From an uncultured Flavobacteriales bacterium (GTDB lineage Bacteria; Bacteroidota; Bacteroidia; Flavobacteriales; Schleiferiaceae): a stretch of DNA of 33,028 bases. Location of the stretch: positions 1-33,028 of the forward strand of contig CALFUW010000075.1 in the NCBI GenBank assembly GCA_937929815.1. The letters are read 5' to 3'. Below, piece after piece: positions 15,676-24,086 of the stretch (within the stretch, counting starts at the first letter, position 1; every line of letters starts with the position of its first letter). A program made the position numbers and the translations under genes. The notes below the pieces were generated by a model. That model had not been told where the DNA came from and did not search any database. It saw only the letters and a list, made by a program, of their open reading frames with translations.

Positions 15676-17772
15676 ATGGCACAAAAGAAAAAAATACAGC
15701 CGGACTTCGGTCAGTTTCGGAAAAAAAGTCAAAATAACAGACCTGAAGATGACCCTAACAAAGGCGGGGGTTTTAATTTTTATTGGATTTACATCGTTTT
15801 AATAGCGATAATTTTTGGTATTCAACTTCTTGGAATGATGAATACAGCTGCTAAGAAAAGCAGCTTCAATGAGTTGACTAGCCATTTGCTCAACAATGAT
15901 GTAGAGAAAATAAGAGTTGTCAATTCAAAAGAGATTCAGGTATTCATCAAACCTGAAAGCATTAAAGACAAAGAAGAGTTTAAGGATCTGCGCAATCGGT
16001 CCGGCAGTTCAGGGGTCTTACCAGGACCACACTACGTCTTCCAAATGCCCGGTGATGCATTTCGGGATGAGCTCAGAAGTTTCTATGAGGAAAATACTCA
16101 GCTTGATCGCCGGGAAGTACCGGTGACGTATGAAGAACAGCGAGACTACTGGAGTGATATTCTGGCATGGGTGCTTCCATTTCTCTTTATTTTCCTGATC
16201 TGGATGTTTATCATGCGACGAATGAGTTCGATGGGTGGCGGCCCCGGAGGTCAAATTTTCAATATCGGAAAATCTAAGGCTCAGCTCTTTGACAAAAACA
16301 CCAATGTAAAAGTCACTTTCAAGGACGTTGCCGGTATGGAGGGTGCCAAGGAAGAGATTCAAGAAATCGTCAATTTCTTAAAAAGCCCTGAAAAGTACAC
16401 TAATCTCGGCGGAAAAATTCCGAAAGGAGCCCTTCTGGCAGGGCCTCCGGGTACCGGTAAAACCCTTCTTGCCAAAGCTGTGGCCGGAGAGGCCAAGGTG
16501 CCCTTTTTCAGCCTTTCAGGGTCTGATTTTGTTGAAATGTTTGTCGGGGTAGGAGCCTCCCGCGTCCGTGACCTCTTCAAGCAAGCCAAAGAAAAAGCTC
16601 CATCCATCATTTTTATAGATGAGATTGACGCAATAGGTCGTGCCCGGGGAAAAGCCTCTTTCAGCGGTGGCAATGATGAACGCGAAAATACCCTCAATCA
16701 GCTCCTCACCGAGATGGACGGCTTTCAAACCAATGAAACCGTCATTGTATTGGCAGCTACCAACCGACCTGAGATACTCGATAGGGCACTTACCCGTGCA
16801 GGTCGATTTGATCGAACCATTTATATAGATCTGCCCGACTTGAAGGAACGCAAAGAAATTTTCAAAATTCACCTTCGCCGAATCAAGTACAGTCAAGGAC
16901 TGGACATTGACTTTTTGGCCAAGCAAACCCCGGGTTTTTCTGGAGCTGATATTGCCAATGTGTGCAACGAAGCAGCACTAATTGCAGCCCGTAAAGACAA
17001 ATCCCTGGTGGAATTACAGGACTTTCTCGATGCTGTCGACAGGATAGTAGCTGGCCTGGAGAAAAAGTCGAAAATCATCACACCGGAAGAGAAAAAAGTA
17101 ATTGCTTACCATGAGGCGGGCCATGCTACTGTAAGCTGGCTGCTCGAGCATGCAGCACCTCTGGTAAAAGTGACCATCGTGCCCAGAGGTCGCTCATTAG
17201 GCGCAGCATGGTATCTGCCCGAAGAACGCCAGATAACCAACGCAGACCAAATTCAAGACGAAATGTGCGCAGCTCTCGGCGGGCGTGCAGCCGAAAAAGT
17301 CATATTTGACAAGATATCGACAGGAGCTCTCAGCGACCTGGAGAAAGTAACAAGGCAAGCCCAGGCAATGGTAACGATCTTCGGCCTTAATGATAGGATC
17401 GGCAATATTACATACTACGATTCCTCCGGCCAGAATGAACTGGGATTTAGCAAACCCTACAGCGAAAAAACTGCGGAAATTATAGATGAGGAAGTCAAAA
17501 AAATAGTCGAAGCCCAATACCAAAGAGCGATTCAGTTATTAACAAACAATAAAGAAAAACTTACCGAGCTAGCAAATTTATTGCTGGAAAAAGAAGTTAT
17601 CTTTAAAAACGACTTGGAACAAATCTTTGGTAAGAGAAAATGGGATAAAGAGCATCACGATAGCAAAAATCAAGATGATTCTTTAGACAACTCTGTTGAT
17701 GCTGAAATAGACCAGAGCAATGAAGATGAACTCAGCAAAACAGCTGTACCTGCCGAAGAATCAAAGGACTGA
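15676..17772 (+). CDS. ftsH: ATP-dependent zinc metalloprotease FtsH
   Basis: This 698-residue membrane-anchored AAA+ protease degrades misfolded membrane proteins and selected regulators. A cytoplasmic N-tail with a basic and acidic stretch leads to helix 1 (about 35-53). A periplasmic domain (about 54-155) and helix 2 (about 160-180) follow. In the AAA domain, Walker A GPPGTGKT is at 256-263, Walker B acids D315/E316 lie in IIFIDEIDA, and the second region of homology is near [18 protein letters not shown]. The zinc site HEAGH is at 479-483. The C-terminal 50 residues are acidic and low in complexity. [12 protein letters not shown] in the protease domain is a Bacteroidota-style version. The gene sits in an operon with rsfS and phospholipid genes. 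Confidence 0.98.
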   Translation: MAQKKKIQPDFGQFRKKSQNNRPEDDPNKGGGFNFYWIYIVLIAIIFGIQLLGMMNTAAKKSSFNELTSHLLNNDVEKIRVVNSKEIQVFIKPESIKDKEEFKDLRNRSGSSGVLPGPHYVFQMPGDAFRDELRSFYEENTQLDRREVPVTYEEQRDYWSDILAWVLPFLFIFLIWMFIMRRMSSMGGGPGGQIFNIGKSKAQLFDKNTNVKVTFKDVAGMEGAKEEIQEIVNFLKSPEKYTNLGGKIPKGALLAGPPGTGKTLLAKAVAGEAKVPFFSLSGSDFVEMFVGVGASRVRDLFKQAKEKAPSIIFIDEIDAIGRARGKASFSGGNDERENTLNQLLTEMDGFQTNETVIVLAATNRPEILDRALTRAGRFDRTIYIDLPDLKERKEIFKIHLRRIKYSQGLDIDFLAKQTPGFSGADIANVCNEAALIAARKDKSLVELQDFLDAVDRIVAGLEKKSKIITPEEKKVIAYHEAGHATVSWLLEHAAPLVKVTIVPRGRSLGAAWYLPEERQITNADQIQDEMCAALGGRAAEKVIFDKISTGALSDLEKVTRQAQAMVTIFGLNDRIGNITYYDSSGQNELGFSKPYSEKTAEIIDEEVKKIVEAQYQRAIQLLTNNKEKLTELANLLLEKEVIFKNDLEQIFGKRKWDKEHHDSKNQDDSLDNSVDAEIDQSNEDELSKTAVPAEESKD

Positions 17773-17789
17773 TTTACACTGATTATGAC

Positions 17790-18401
17790 ATGGCAGACGC
17801 TTCGTTACTATCAAAACTCTTTTCTACCCTGAAACCAAAGGCTCCTGAAAAAGGAGCCAGTACTACCTCTGGTAATCATCCCGGAATCGAAAAGCTTGCC
17901 TATCCGGAAGTTATGTTTGCGCAGAAATTCGTTTCTTCCGGTGGTAGGTTTATCTTTTGCGAAGACCGAGATAGCATCATATCAGCCTTGAAAAACATTT
18001 TTGAAGAAGAAGATATATGTGTACTATCATGCAATGATCCTAAATTAAAGTCCCTCGCCCACGAGTCTGGTATCTTGTCCCTTACTGAGCTTTCCAAAAA
18101 AGCAGATGCCGCTTTTATCACCTGTGAGTTGCTGATCGCGCACAATGGTGGGATAATGGTGACGGCCAACCAGACCTATTACAATAAAATTGTGAGCCTC
18201 CCCAATACAATTATAGTCTTTGGCACTGTCTCACAAATCATTGATAAACTCAATAACGCCCTTACTTACATCAAGACTAAATATCCACCAAAAGAAATTC
18301 CATCCATGATCACGACCATTAAAGGCCCTAAGGGTGATGGCCTCGAGGATCCTAATTCTGCTTTTTCCACCAAAAACTTGTACCTCCTCCTTTCCGTGTA
18401 A
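17790..18401 (+). CDS. LUD-domain protein (LutC-like)
   Basis: This 203-residue protein carries a LUD domain from about 70 to 203, recognised from the pattern ADAAFITCELLIAHNGGIMV (a glycine-rich loop after an acidic strand) and the C-terminal motif TTIKGPKGDG near 170-180. LUD proteins include LutC of the L-lactate oxidation complex, but lutA and lutB are absent here. Stand-alone copies next to ftsH and cdsA are frequent in Bacteroidota, where their role is unknown. The first 40 residues are low in complexity. The stop abuts the cdsA start with no gap, and the gap to ftsH is 17 bp, so it is part of the operon. A role in lactate use is not supported by context. Confidence 0.85.
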   Translation: MADASLLSKLFSTLKPKAPEKGASTTSGNHPGIEKLAYPEVMFAQKFVSSGGRFIFCEDRDSIISALKNIFEEEDICVLSCNDPKLKSLAHESGILSLTELSKKADAAFITCELLIAHNGGIMVTANQTYYNKIVSLPNTIIVFGTVSQIIDKLNNALTYIKTKYPPKEIPSMITTIKGPKGDGLEDPNSAFSTKNLYLLLSV

Positions 18402-19268
18402 ATGAAAGAGTTGTTTCTGCGCAGCGTTTTTGGACTTCTTTATGTCACACTGATAGTTTTTTTAGTTTACTACAATTTTTCTCCTATTCTATTCATAATA
18501 TTTGGAGTATTAGCCCTTCACGAATTGGGTAAAATCCTAAATTTCTCCCCTTCGGAAGTGCGCTTTTGGTATCTGATCTTCATCTTGGGATTTCTCCCGT
18601 GGATACTGACAGTATCTCTAAATACATTATTTGATGAAATACCCTTTTTATCTCCCTACATCTCATGGGTGCATTCTTCTGGTGTAGGTCAAGGCATTAT
18701 ATCATTTTTCCAATGGCGCTGGCTGTGGATTTTGGTGTCGTTCATAATCGTTATTATCAGATTTTACAGCAAAAGGTGGTCTGCTTATCTCCCCGCAGCC
18801 TACATCATCCTTCCATTTGTTTTAGCCTGTGAAGTTGAATTATCTGATCAGGACTTCGAAATATCCCCCATACTCTATATATTTTTGAGCATGTGGGTTT
18901 TTGACACGTTTTCATATATAGTAGGCAAATTGTTTGGCAGGCATCCGGTCATCCCGGCGATCTCTCCCGGAAAGACCTGGGAAGGTCTCTTCGGTGGTTT
19001 GGCTGGATTGCTGGCATTAAATTACGCATTGTATTCAGCGCACCTTTTGCCGTTTCAATACGCTTTTACAGGTTTTTTATTAGCCGTTGTGTTAGGAGTT
19101 TTTGCCTTTTTGGGAGATATGTTTGAATCCAAATTAAAGCGTACGGCAGGTATTAAAGACAGCGGTACCATTATTCCCGGGCATGGAGGTATTCTCGATC
19201 GCATCGATAGCTTTCTCTTTGCAGCTCCGGCATTTTATTTTTTATACCCAATATTGCTTAAATTATGA
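18402..19268 (+). CDS. cdsA: Phosphatidate cytidylyltransferase
   Basis: This 288-residue integral membrane enzyme makes CDP-diacylglycerol from phosphatidate and CTP, the branch point for bacterial phospholipids. It has seven to eight hydrophobic helices. The C-terminal family signature is intact: SKLKRTAGIKDSGTIIPGHG followed by GILDRIDS. The motif SPGKTWEGLFGG also matches CdsA. The ATG follows the LUD stop directly. The psd gene overlaps its stop by 4 bp, linking synthesis of CDP-diacylglycerol to production of phosphatidylethanolamine. The intermediate step (PssA, phosphatidylserine synthase) is not in the window. Confidence 0.96.
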   Translation: MKELFLRSVFGLLYVTLIVFLVYYNFSPILFIIFGVLALHELGKILNFSPSEVRFWYLIFILGFLPWILTVSLNTLFDEIPFLSPYISWVHSSGVGQGIISFFQWRWLWILVSFIIVIIRFYSKRWSAYLPAAYIILPFVLACEVELSDQDFEISPILYIFLSMWVFDTFSYIVGKLFGRHPVIPAISPGKTWEGLFGGLAGLLALNYALYSAHLLPFQYAFTGFLLAVVLGVFAFLGDMFESKLKRTAGIKDSGTIIPGHGGILDRIDSFLFAAPAFYFLYPILLKL

Positions 19269-19945
19269 TCAAGATTCATCGCGAAGGTCATACCATACTC
19301 TTCATCCTGCTGATTTCCCTGTTTTTTATAAATGTATTGGTACATTGGCTCACGGATCTTGTTTGGATTCGAAATGTATCCATCATCCTGTCACTGGTCG
19401 TCTATATACTGGTACTACAGTTTTTCCGAAATCCCCAACGCGATATCGTCATCGATGAATCCAAAATCATAGCACCGGCTGACGGCAAAGTCGTCATTAT
19501 CCAGGAAGTGGATGAGCCGGAGTATTTCAAAGAAAAACGCCTGCAGATATCCATCTTCATGTCGCCACTCAATGTACATGTCAATCGCTATCCGGTCAGC
19601 GGAAATATCGAATATGCACGTCATCACAAGGGGCAATACCTGGTAGCTTGGCATCCGAAATCAAGCACACTCAACGAACGCACCTCTGTAGTCATAAATA
19701 GCCCCGAGTGGGGTCCGGTTTTATACCGTCAGATTGCCGGATATGTAGCCCGTCGGATCGTAATGTATGCCAAAGAAGGGACCCGTGCGCGCCAGGGAGC
19801 CGAAAGCGGATTCATCAAATTCGGCAGCCGGCTGGACATATTCCTTCCTCTCGGCACCCAACCCGCTGTCCGTGTTGGCGATAAAACCACCGGAGGCATC
19901 ACCATCATTGCAGAAAAGCCCTCCTCCCCTGAACCTAAAAATTAA
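19265..19945 (+). CDS. psd: Phosphatidylserine decarboxylase (short form)
   Basis: This 226-residue proenzyme makes phosphatidylethanolamine from phosphatidylserine. Two N-terminal hydrophobic segments (about 11-28 and 36-53) anchor it. The core has PADGKVV (71-77) and SPLNVHVNRYPVSG (100-113). Self-cleavage at G187-S188 in FIKFGSRLD would create the pyruvoyl cofactor from the serine, giving a short alpha chain. This FGS site is the short-form (archaeal- and Bacteroidota-type) version rather than the LGST of E. coli. It is the last gene of the rsfS-psd operon. Its stop codon ends exactly where the convergent hemF stop begins, so neither gene has a terminator between them. Confidence 0.95.
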   Translation: MIKIHREGHTILFILLISLFFINVLVHWLTDLVWIRNVSIILSLVVYILVLQFFRNPQRDIVIDESKIIAPADGKVVIIQEVDEPEYFKEKRLQISIFMSPLNVHVNRYPVSGNIEYARHHKGQYLVAWHPKSSTLNERTSVVINSPEWGPVLYRQIAGYVARRIVMYAKEGTRARQGAESGFIKFGSRLDIFLPLGTQPAVRVGDKTTGGITIIAEKPSSPEPKN

Positions 19946-20875
19946 TTAATAATCCTTTATCTCAAAAGTATTCACCCAATCTCTGTGCTCCAGCGCTTTG
20001 ATCAGCTTAGATTCTTCGCTGCCCGGTTCCGGCCGGTGATTGTATTCCCAGCGAGCCGTAGCCGGCAGACTCATTAATATAGACTCTATTCGGCCATCCG
20101 TCTTCAGACCAAAGAGCGTCCCCCGGTCATACACCAGATTAAACTCTGCATATCGACCTCTTCGTATACCTTGCCAGAATAGATGACGCTCCCCATATGG
20201 CAGGTTCTTCCTCCGTTCCACGATCGGTGCATAAGCCGGTAGAAAGGCATCGCCCGTTTCCATTACAAAATCCAGCCAATGCTCTGCCGGTTGCTGGGCA
20301 CCCGGCCTCAGATAGTCAAAGAATATTCCCCCGATACCCCTGTTTTCCTTACGGTGCTCGATGTAGAAGTATCTGTCACATTCTGCCTTAAATCTTGGAT
20401 AATACTCCGGCGAATGCCGGTCGCACGCCTGCTTAAGCACCGTGTGAAAGTGCCTTCCATCCTCCTCAAAGACATAAAACGGCGTCAGGTCAGCACCCCC
20501 GCCAAACCAGCAATCCACCAGATTACCCCCATCGTCGTAGAGCTCAAAGTACCTGAAATTGGCATGCACCGTCGGCACAAAGGGATTTAGTGGGTGAATC
20601 ACAAGCGAGATCCCGCACGCAAAAAAGCGGTTGTGGCCGACCCCTAACCGCTGTACCATTACCTCCGGCAGCAGGCCGTGTACTACGGAAGTATTCACCC
20701 CGCCTTTCTCAATCACCCCACCACCCGATAGAATCCGCGTGATACCGCCACCTCCACCCGATCGCTCCCACCGATCCTCGACAAAGCATTTTTCTCCATC
20801 CAGCTCCTCAAGCGATTGGCAGATGCGGTCTTGCAATGCATGGATGTAAGCCACAAATCGATCTTTGACAGTCAT
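19946..20875 (-). CDS. hemF: Oxygen-dependent coproporphyrinogen III oxidase
   Basis: This 309-residue cytosolic enzyme decarboxylates two propionates of coproporphyrinogen III to vinyls with O2, late in heme synthesis. Family motifs are plain: a glycine-rich GGGGGITRILSGGGV near 37-51, then NPFVPTVHANFRYFE and WFGGGADLTPFYVFEEDG, and later RGIGGIFFDYL. The length matches bacterial HemF. Its presence implies aerobic heme synthesis; the oxygen-independent HemN is not seen here. The gene lies downstream of pruA on the same strand, but a structured GC-rich element of about 170 bp separates them. Its 3' end meets psd with no gap. Confidence 0.97.
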   Translation of the reverse strand: MTVKDRFVAYIHALQDRICQSLEELDGEKCFVEDRWERSGGGGGITRILSGGGVIEKGGVNTSVVHGLLPEVMVQRLGVGHNRFFACGISLVIHPLNPFVPTVHANFRYFELYDDGGNLVDCWFGGGADLTPFYVFEEDGRHFHTVLKQACDRHSPEYYPRFKAECDRYFYIEHRKENRGIGGIFFDYLRPGAQQPAEHWLDFVMETGDAFLPAYAPIVERRKNLPYGERHLFWQGIRRGRYAEFNLVYDRGTLFGLKTDGRIESILMSLPATARWEYNHRPEPGSEESKLIKALEHRDWVNTFEIKDY

Positions 20876-20900
20876 TTTTTCTCTTTTTTATGTAGGCGTT

Positions 20901-21073
20901 CCCCAGACCGAAGCAGCTGACGCAGCTCTCGTCTGGGTCGGTGTCTTCCGCAGTCCGCTTCGCTCCCGTACTTCGTACCACCGGCTTCGCCGGTGTGCTC
21001 CAGCCACCTAACGCGGGCGACTCGCAGTACCAGAGGTGTCTTGCCATGGGTCAGACCCCTTGAAAGAGCCCAT
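20901..21073. repeat. GC-rich element with dense nested inverted repeats between pruA and hemF
   Basis: This stretch is clearly richer in G+C (about 60 percent by eye) than its surroundings. It contains at least five short perfect inverted repeats. CCCAGAC/GTCTGGG (20902-20908, 20931-20937) encloses AGCTG-ACG-CAGCT (20915-20927). GTAC-TTC-GTAC (20968-20978) is followed at once by CACCGGC-TTC-GCCGGTG (20979-20995). GGGTC-A-GACCC (21048-21058) lies near the pruA stop, with ATGGG/CCCAT (21046-21050, 21069-21073) enclosing it. A third mini-hairpin GC-TTC-GC is at 20957-20963, so three loops share the TTC/GAA triplet. It could be an interspersed REP-like repeat or an RNA structure between two genes. 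A minus-strand open frame through it is not credible as a protein. Confidence 0.6.
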
Positions 21074-21076
21074 CGA

Positions 21077-22702
21077 TCACTTCATAAACGGATAGGTATA
21101 ATCGGTCGGAGGCACAAAAGTTTCCTTTATTGATCTGGCACTCACCCAGCGCAGCAGATTCAGTTTAGAGCCCGCCTTGTCGTTGGTGCCGCTGCCACGT
21201 GCCCCGCCGAATGGTTGTTGATCTACGACAGCACCCGTAGGCTTATCATTGATATAGAAGTTCCCGGCACTATCCACCAGTTTATTTGTAGCGATCTCTA
21301 TGATATATCGGTCCTTGCTGAATATTGCTCCCGTCAGCGCATACTCACTCGTTTCATTTACCAGGTCCAGAGAGGTCTCCCAATCTTCGTCCTTGTACAC
21401 ATAGATCGTCAGCACAGGCCCGAAGATTTCCTCCACCATTGTTTTCGTTTTCGGATTTCGCGTAAGTATGACTGTAGGTTCTATAAAGTATCCAACAGAC
21501 TTATCATATGTTCCCCCGAAGATGATTTCACTGTCTTTATCCTGACGGGCATATTCGATATATGAAACGATTTTATCAAAAGCACCCTCGTGAATCACAG
21601 CCGTTACAAAGTTCGAAAAGTCACGGGGAGAGCCCATTTTGATGTCAGAAAGCATCGTTCCCAGCTCTTTTTTCACCTCTTCCCAACGATTTTGCGGAAT
21701 GTAAGCACGCGAAGCAGCCGAGCACTTCTGACCTTGATACTCAAAAGCTCCCCGAACCAGCGCCACCGCCACCTGCCGCGCATCTGCCGAGGAGTGCATC
21801 CACACATAGTCTTTTCCACCCGTCTCGCCTACAATGCGAGGGTAGGAGCGATAGAGGTGTATGTTTTCGCCTATAGTCTTCCAGATGCTCTTAAACACAG
21901 CCGTTGAGCCGGTAAAATGTATCCCGGCAAATTCAGGATGACTCAGTACGATTTGAGCAGTTTCGGCAGGATCTGTCATGATCATATTGATGACCCCCGG
22001 TGGCAGTCCCGCTTCAATGAATACCCGCATGACCACATCTGCCGAATACACCTGATATAGCGAAGGTTTCCATACCACCACATTCCCCATCAGCGCGGCA
22101 GAGGCCGGCAGATTGCCGCTGATGGCTGTGAAGTTAAATGGCGTCACTGCAAATACAAATCCCTCTAACGGCCTATATTCTATTCGATTCCATACGCCTG
22201 GCATTGAATTGGGCTGTTCTGCATAGATTTCAGCCATGTATTTCACATTAAATCTTAGAAAGTCGATCAATTCGCAGGCAGCATCTATCTCCGTCTGAAA
22301 AGCAGTCTTGCTCTGTGCAATCATGGTAGCAGCATTGACTTCAGCTCTGTAAGGGCCTGCCAGCAGATCAGCCGCTTTCAGAAAGATAGACGCCCGCTGT
22401 TCCCAGCTCATGGATGCCCACTGGCTTCGCGCTTTCAGCGCAGCATCGATGGCTGCCTGCACATGACTGCGGTCACCCATATGGTAGTGCCCTACATTGT
22501 GCTGGTGGTCATGAGGAGGCCTCACGCGTTCGGTTTTACCCGTGCGCTCCGGAGCACCATTTATATACATTGGAATATCGCGTTCGGAGCTCCATAGCTC
22601 GTCGTATTTATCCTGTAGCTCTGCGCGCTCTGCACTGTTAGGAGCATATTGTTTTATAGGCTCATTTTGTACATGAGGTAATCTAAAAAAACCTTTTATC
22701 AT
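21077..22702 (-). CDS. pruA: 1-pyrroline-5-carboxylate dehydrogenase (L-glutamate gamma-semialdehyde dehydrogenase)
   Basis: This 541-residue aldehyde dehydrogenase oxidises glutamate semialdehyde to glutamate, the second step of proline breakdown. General base E293 lies in GETGGK and the nucleophile C327 in GQKCSA; both are intact. TPFNFTAISGNLPASAALMG (187-206) is typical of the stand-alone PruA group found in animals and Bacteroidota. The C-terminus (about 480-541) includes the DQQPFGGARGSGTNDKAG segment. Length fits this group and not the PutA fusion. No proline dehydrogenase is next to it. A TAGCTTTG element lies 25 bp upstream of the start at 22702. Confidence 0.97.
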   Translation of the reverse strand: MIKGFFRLPHVQNEPIKQYAPNSAERAELQDKYDELWSSERDIPMYINGAPERTGKTERVRPPHDHQHNVGHYHMGDRSHVQAAIDAALKARSQWASMSWEQRASIFLKAADLLAGPYRAEVNAATMIAQSKTAFQTEIDAACELIDFLRFNVKYMAEIYAEQPNSMPGVWNRIEYRPLEGFVFAVTPFNFTAISGNLPASAALMGNVVVWKPSLYQVYSADVVMRVFIEAGLPPGVINMIMTDPAETAQIVLSHPEFAGIHFTGSTAVFKSIWKTIGENIHLYRSYPRIVGETGGKDYVWMHSSADARQVAVALVRGAFEYQGQKCSAASRAYIPQNRWEEVKKELGTMLSDIKMGSPRDFSNFVTAVIHEGAFDKIVSYIEYARQDKDSEIIFGGTYDKSVGYFIEPTVILTRNPKTKTMVEEIFGPVLTIYVYKDEDWETSLDLVNETSEYALTGAIFSKDRYIIEIATNKLVDSAGNFYINDKPTGAVVDQQPFGGARGSGTNDKAGSKLNLLRWVSARSIKETFVPPTDYTYPFMK

Positions 22703-22727
22703 CGTAATATTTGTTAAAAAATTCAGA

Positions 22728-22735
22728 CAAAGCTA
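22728..22735 (-). promoter_or_regulatory. -7 element (TAGCTTTG) of pruA
   Basis: An exact TAnnTTTG match lies 25 bp before the ATG at 22702. A TTTG -33 element is not seen at the expected 19-bp spacing. Confidence 0.5.
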
Positions 22736-22859
22736 CATACATCTCACTGAATCATCCGGCGAGAATTGTCACACAGAAATATTAAAGGTAGGATGTACTT
22801 GGATCAATCCCTCAAAAGAGGATAAAATTTAGCAAATCAAGATGCTTAAAAAGGATTAA

Positions 22860-23960
22860 TCACTTCATCACGAAGGCATCTGAGGCCACGGATTGTCTTA
22901 TTTGTTGGAGGATTTGATCAACCTCATTTTTATTACATCGAACGATCACGCGAAAAAACTTACCCATGGGTTCGATTTCGGGAGTCAAACTCAGGTTTTC
23001 AATCTGCCGCTTTCGCTGCAGGGCATTGTCTTCCACGCCGAATAGACCGATCGATATTTTTATGTCATCTTTAAGATCAGATACTTGTAATTGTACATCG
23101 CTAGGAGAGCCATTCTGAACGGTCTTTTCTGGATTTATCGACGGGGATATCGCTTGATCTCGACCAGTTGGAGGCAGATCAGTGGAAATGTCCAAATCAG
23201 GAAGCATTTTGGGAGTTGGAGGATCGAAGTCCAATGCTGTGACCTCTGCTTTATTGAAATCGACTTTATCCGTGACTGTCGCATTTCCTGAATATTGAGG
23301 TGTTTCGCTCGAATCAGTGAGGGCGCTAAATCCGATATAAGAGAAACTGTCTGTCTGAGATTTTTTAAACAGATTACTGTTATCCACAGCGAGATAAAAC
23401 ACAGACCCAACTACCAGTATCACAGATGCCACCTTAACGGTAGAAAAGAAATTGGAAATAAAATATCCTGCATCTCGATGTTCGTATACCTGGCCCTCTA
23501 GCTGGGCTTGCTGCCGAATGGATTGAACGATCACCGATTCGGCGGAGATCGCCGGCGACCGGAAGAGACCAAGGCCATAAGCCGATGTCAGAAAATTGGC
23601 TTCCAGGGAAGGAGTAAACTGAAGATTACCTTCTGAATCTAGGTAAATCTTGCCGATGCCGTCCAGTGAAATTTTATTTCCACTCTCCAGTATTCTATTC
23701 CAGGCGCGGACGCTGATTTCAATAGTTTGTACTGCTTCGTGATAAGATATTCCTTCTTTCTGACTAATGTAGTGTGCCAAAAGGCCATCATTTTCCTTCA
23801 GTCGTGCATTGAAAGAAACCCTTTTGGAAGGAGGCCTGAACATATAGGTACCTTCCTGAATTTCTGCAGGGAAGTATCTTGCCACAAATCCGCCAAAGCC
23901 TGGAATTATGACACAATCATACGAAAATAGAAGGTTGATAATGTGTTCGTTGATTGTCAT
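22860..23960 (-). CDS. HU-CCDC81 / transmembrane / SPOR domain protein
   Basis: This 366-residue protein has two DNA-binding-like HU-CCDC81 domains at the N-terminus (about 1-60 and 65-130; IIPGFGGFVARYFPAEI marks the first). A single membrane helix follows (about 175-192), then a low-complexity linker (about 195-285) and a C-terminal SPOR domain (about 290-366) that should bind denuded peptidoglycan glycan strands. The domains place the HU part in the cytoplasm and SPOR in the periplasm, so it may link an intracellular partner to cell-wall or division sites. HU-CCDC81 modules were defined in Bacteroidota from sequence comparison, and their ligand is not known. A TACTTTTG element lies 21 bp upstream of the start. 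Confidence 0.88.
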   Translation of the reverse strand: MTINEHIINLLFSYDCVIIPGFGGFVARYFPAEIQEGTYMFRPPSKRVSFNARLKENDGLLAHYISQKEGISYHEAVQTIEISVRAWNRILESGNKISLDGIGKIYLDSEGNLQFTPSLEANFLTSAYGLGLFRSPAISAESVIVQSIRQQAQLEGQVYEHRDAGYFISNFFSTVKVASVILVVGSVFYLAVDNSNLFKKSQTDSFSYIGFSALTDSSETPQYSGNATVTDKVDFNKAEVTALDFDPPTPKMLPDLDISTDLPPTGRDQAISPSINPEKTVQNGSPSDVQLQVSDLKDDIKISIGLFGVEDNALQRKRQIENLSLTPEIEPMGKFFRVIVRCNKNEVDQILQQIRQSVASDAFVMK

Positions 23961-23981
23961 TGACCCAAAAAAATTTCATTG

Positions 23982-23989
23982 CAAAAGTA
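23982..23989 (-). promoter_or_regulatory. -7 element (TACTTTTG) of the HU-CCDC81/SPOR gene
   Basis: An exact TAnnTTTG match lies 21 bp before the ATG at 23960, in the 126-bp divergent gap with glgB. No TTTG at the -33 position. Confidence 0.5.
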
Positions 23990-24086
23990 CAATAATAAAT
24001 TTTAGACACTTCATTCTTCCGATGATTACTTATGTAAAAACTTTGAATTTAATTAGCACCATTGAATCCGATTGATTTTACAAAGC

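Noticed and set aside
20808-21047. Minus-strand open frame of 79 codons across the GC-rich element
   Set aside because: It overlaps the hemF start, has low-complexity content driven by inverted repeats, and matches no family I know; the structure explains the open frame.
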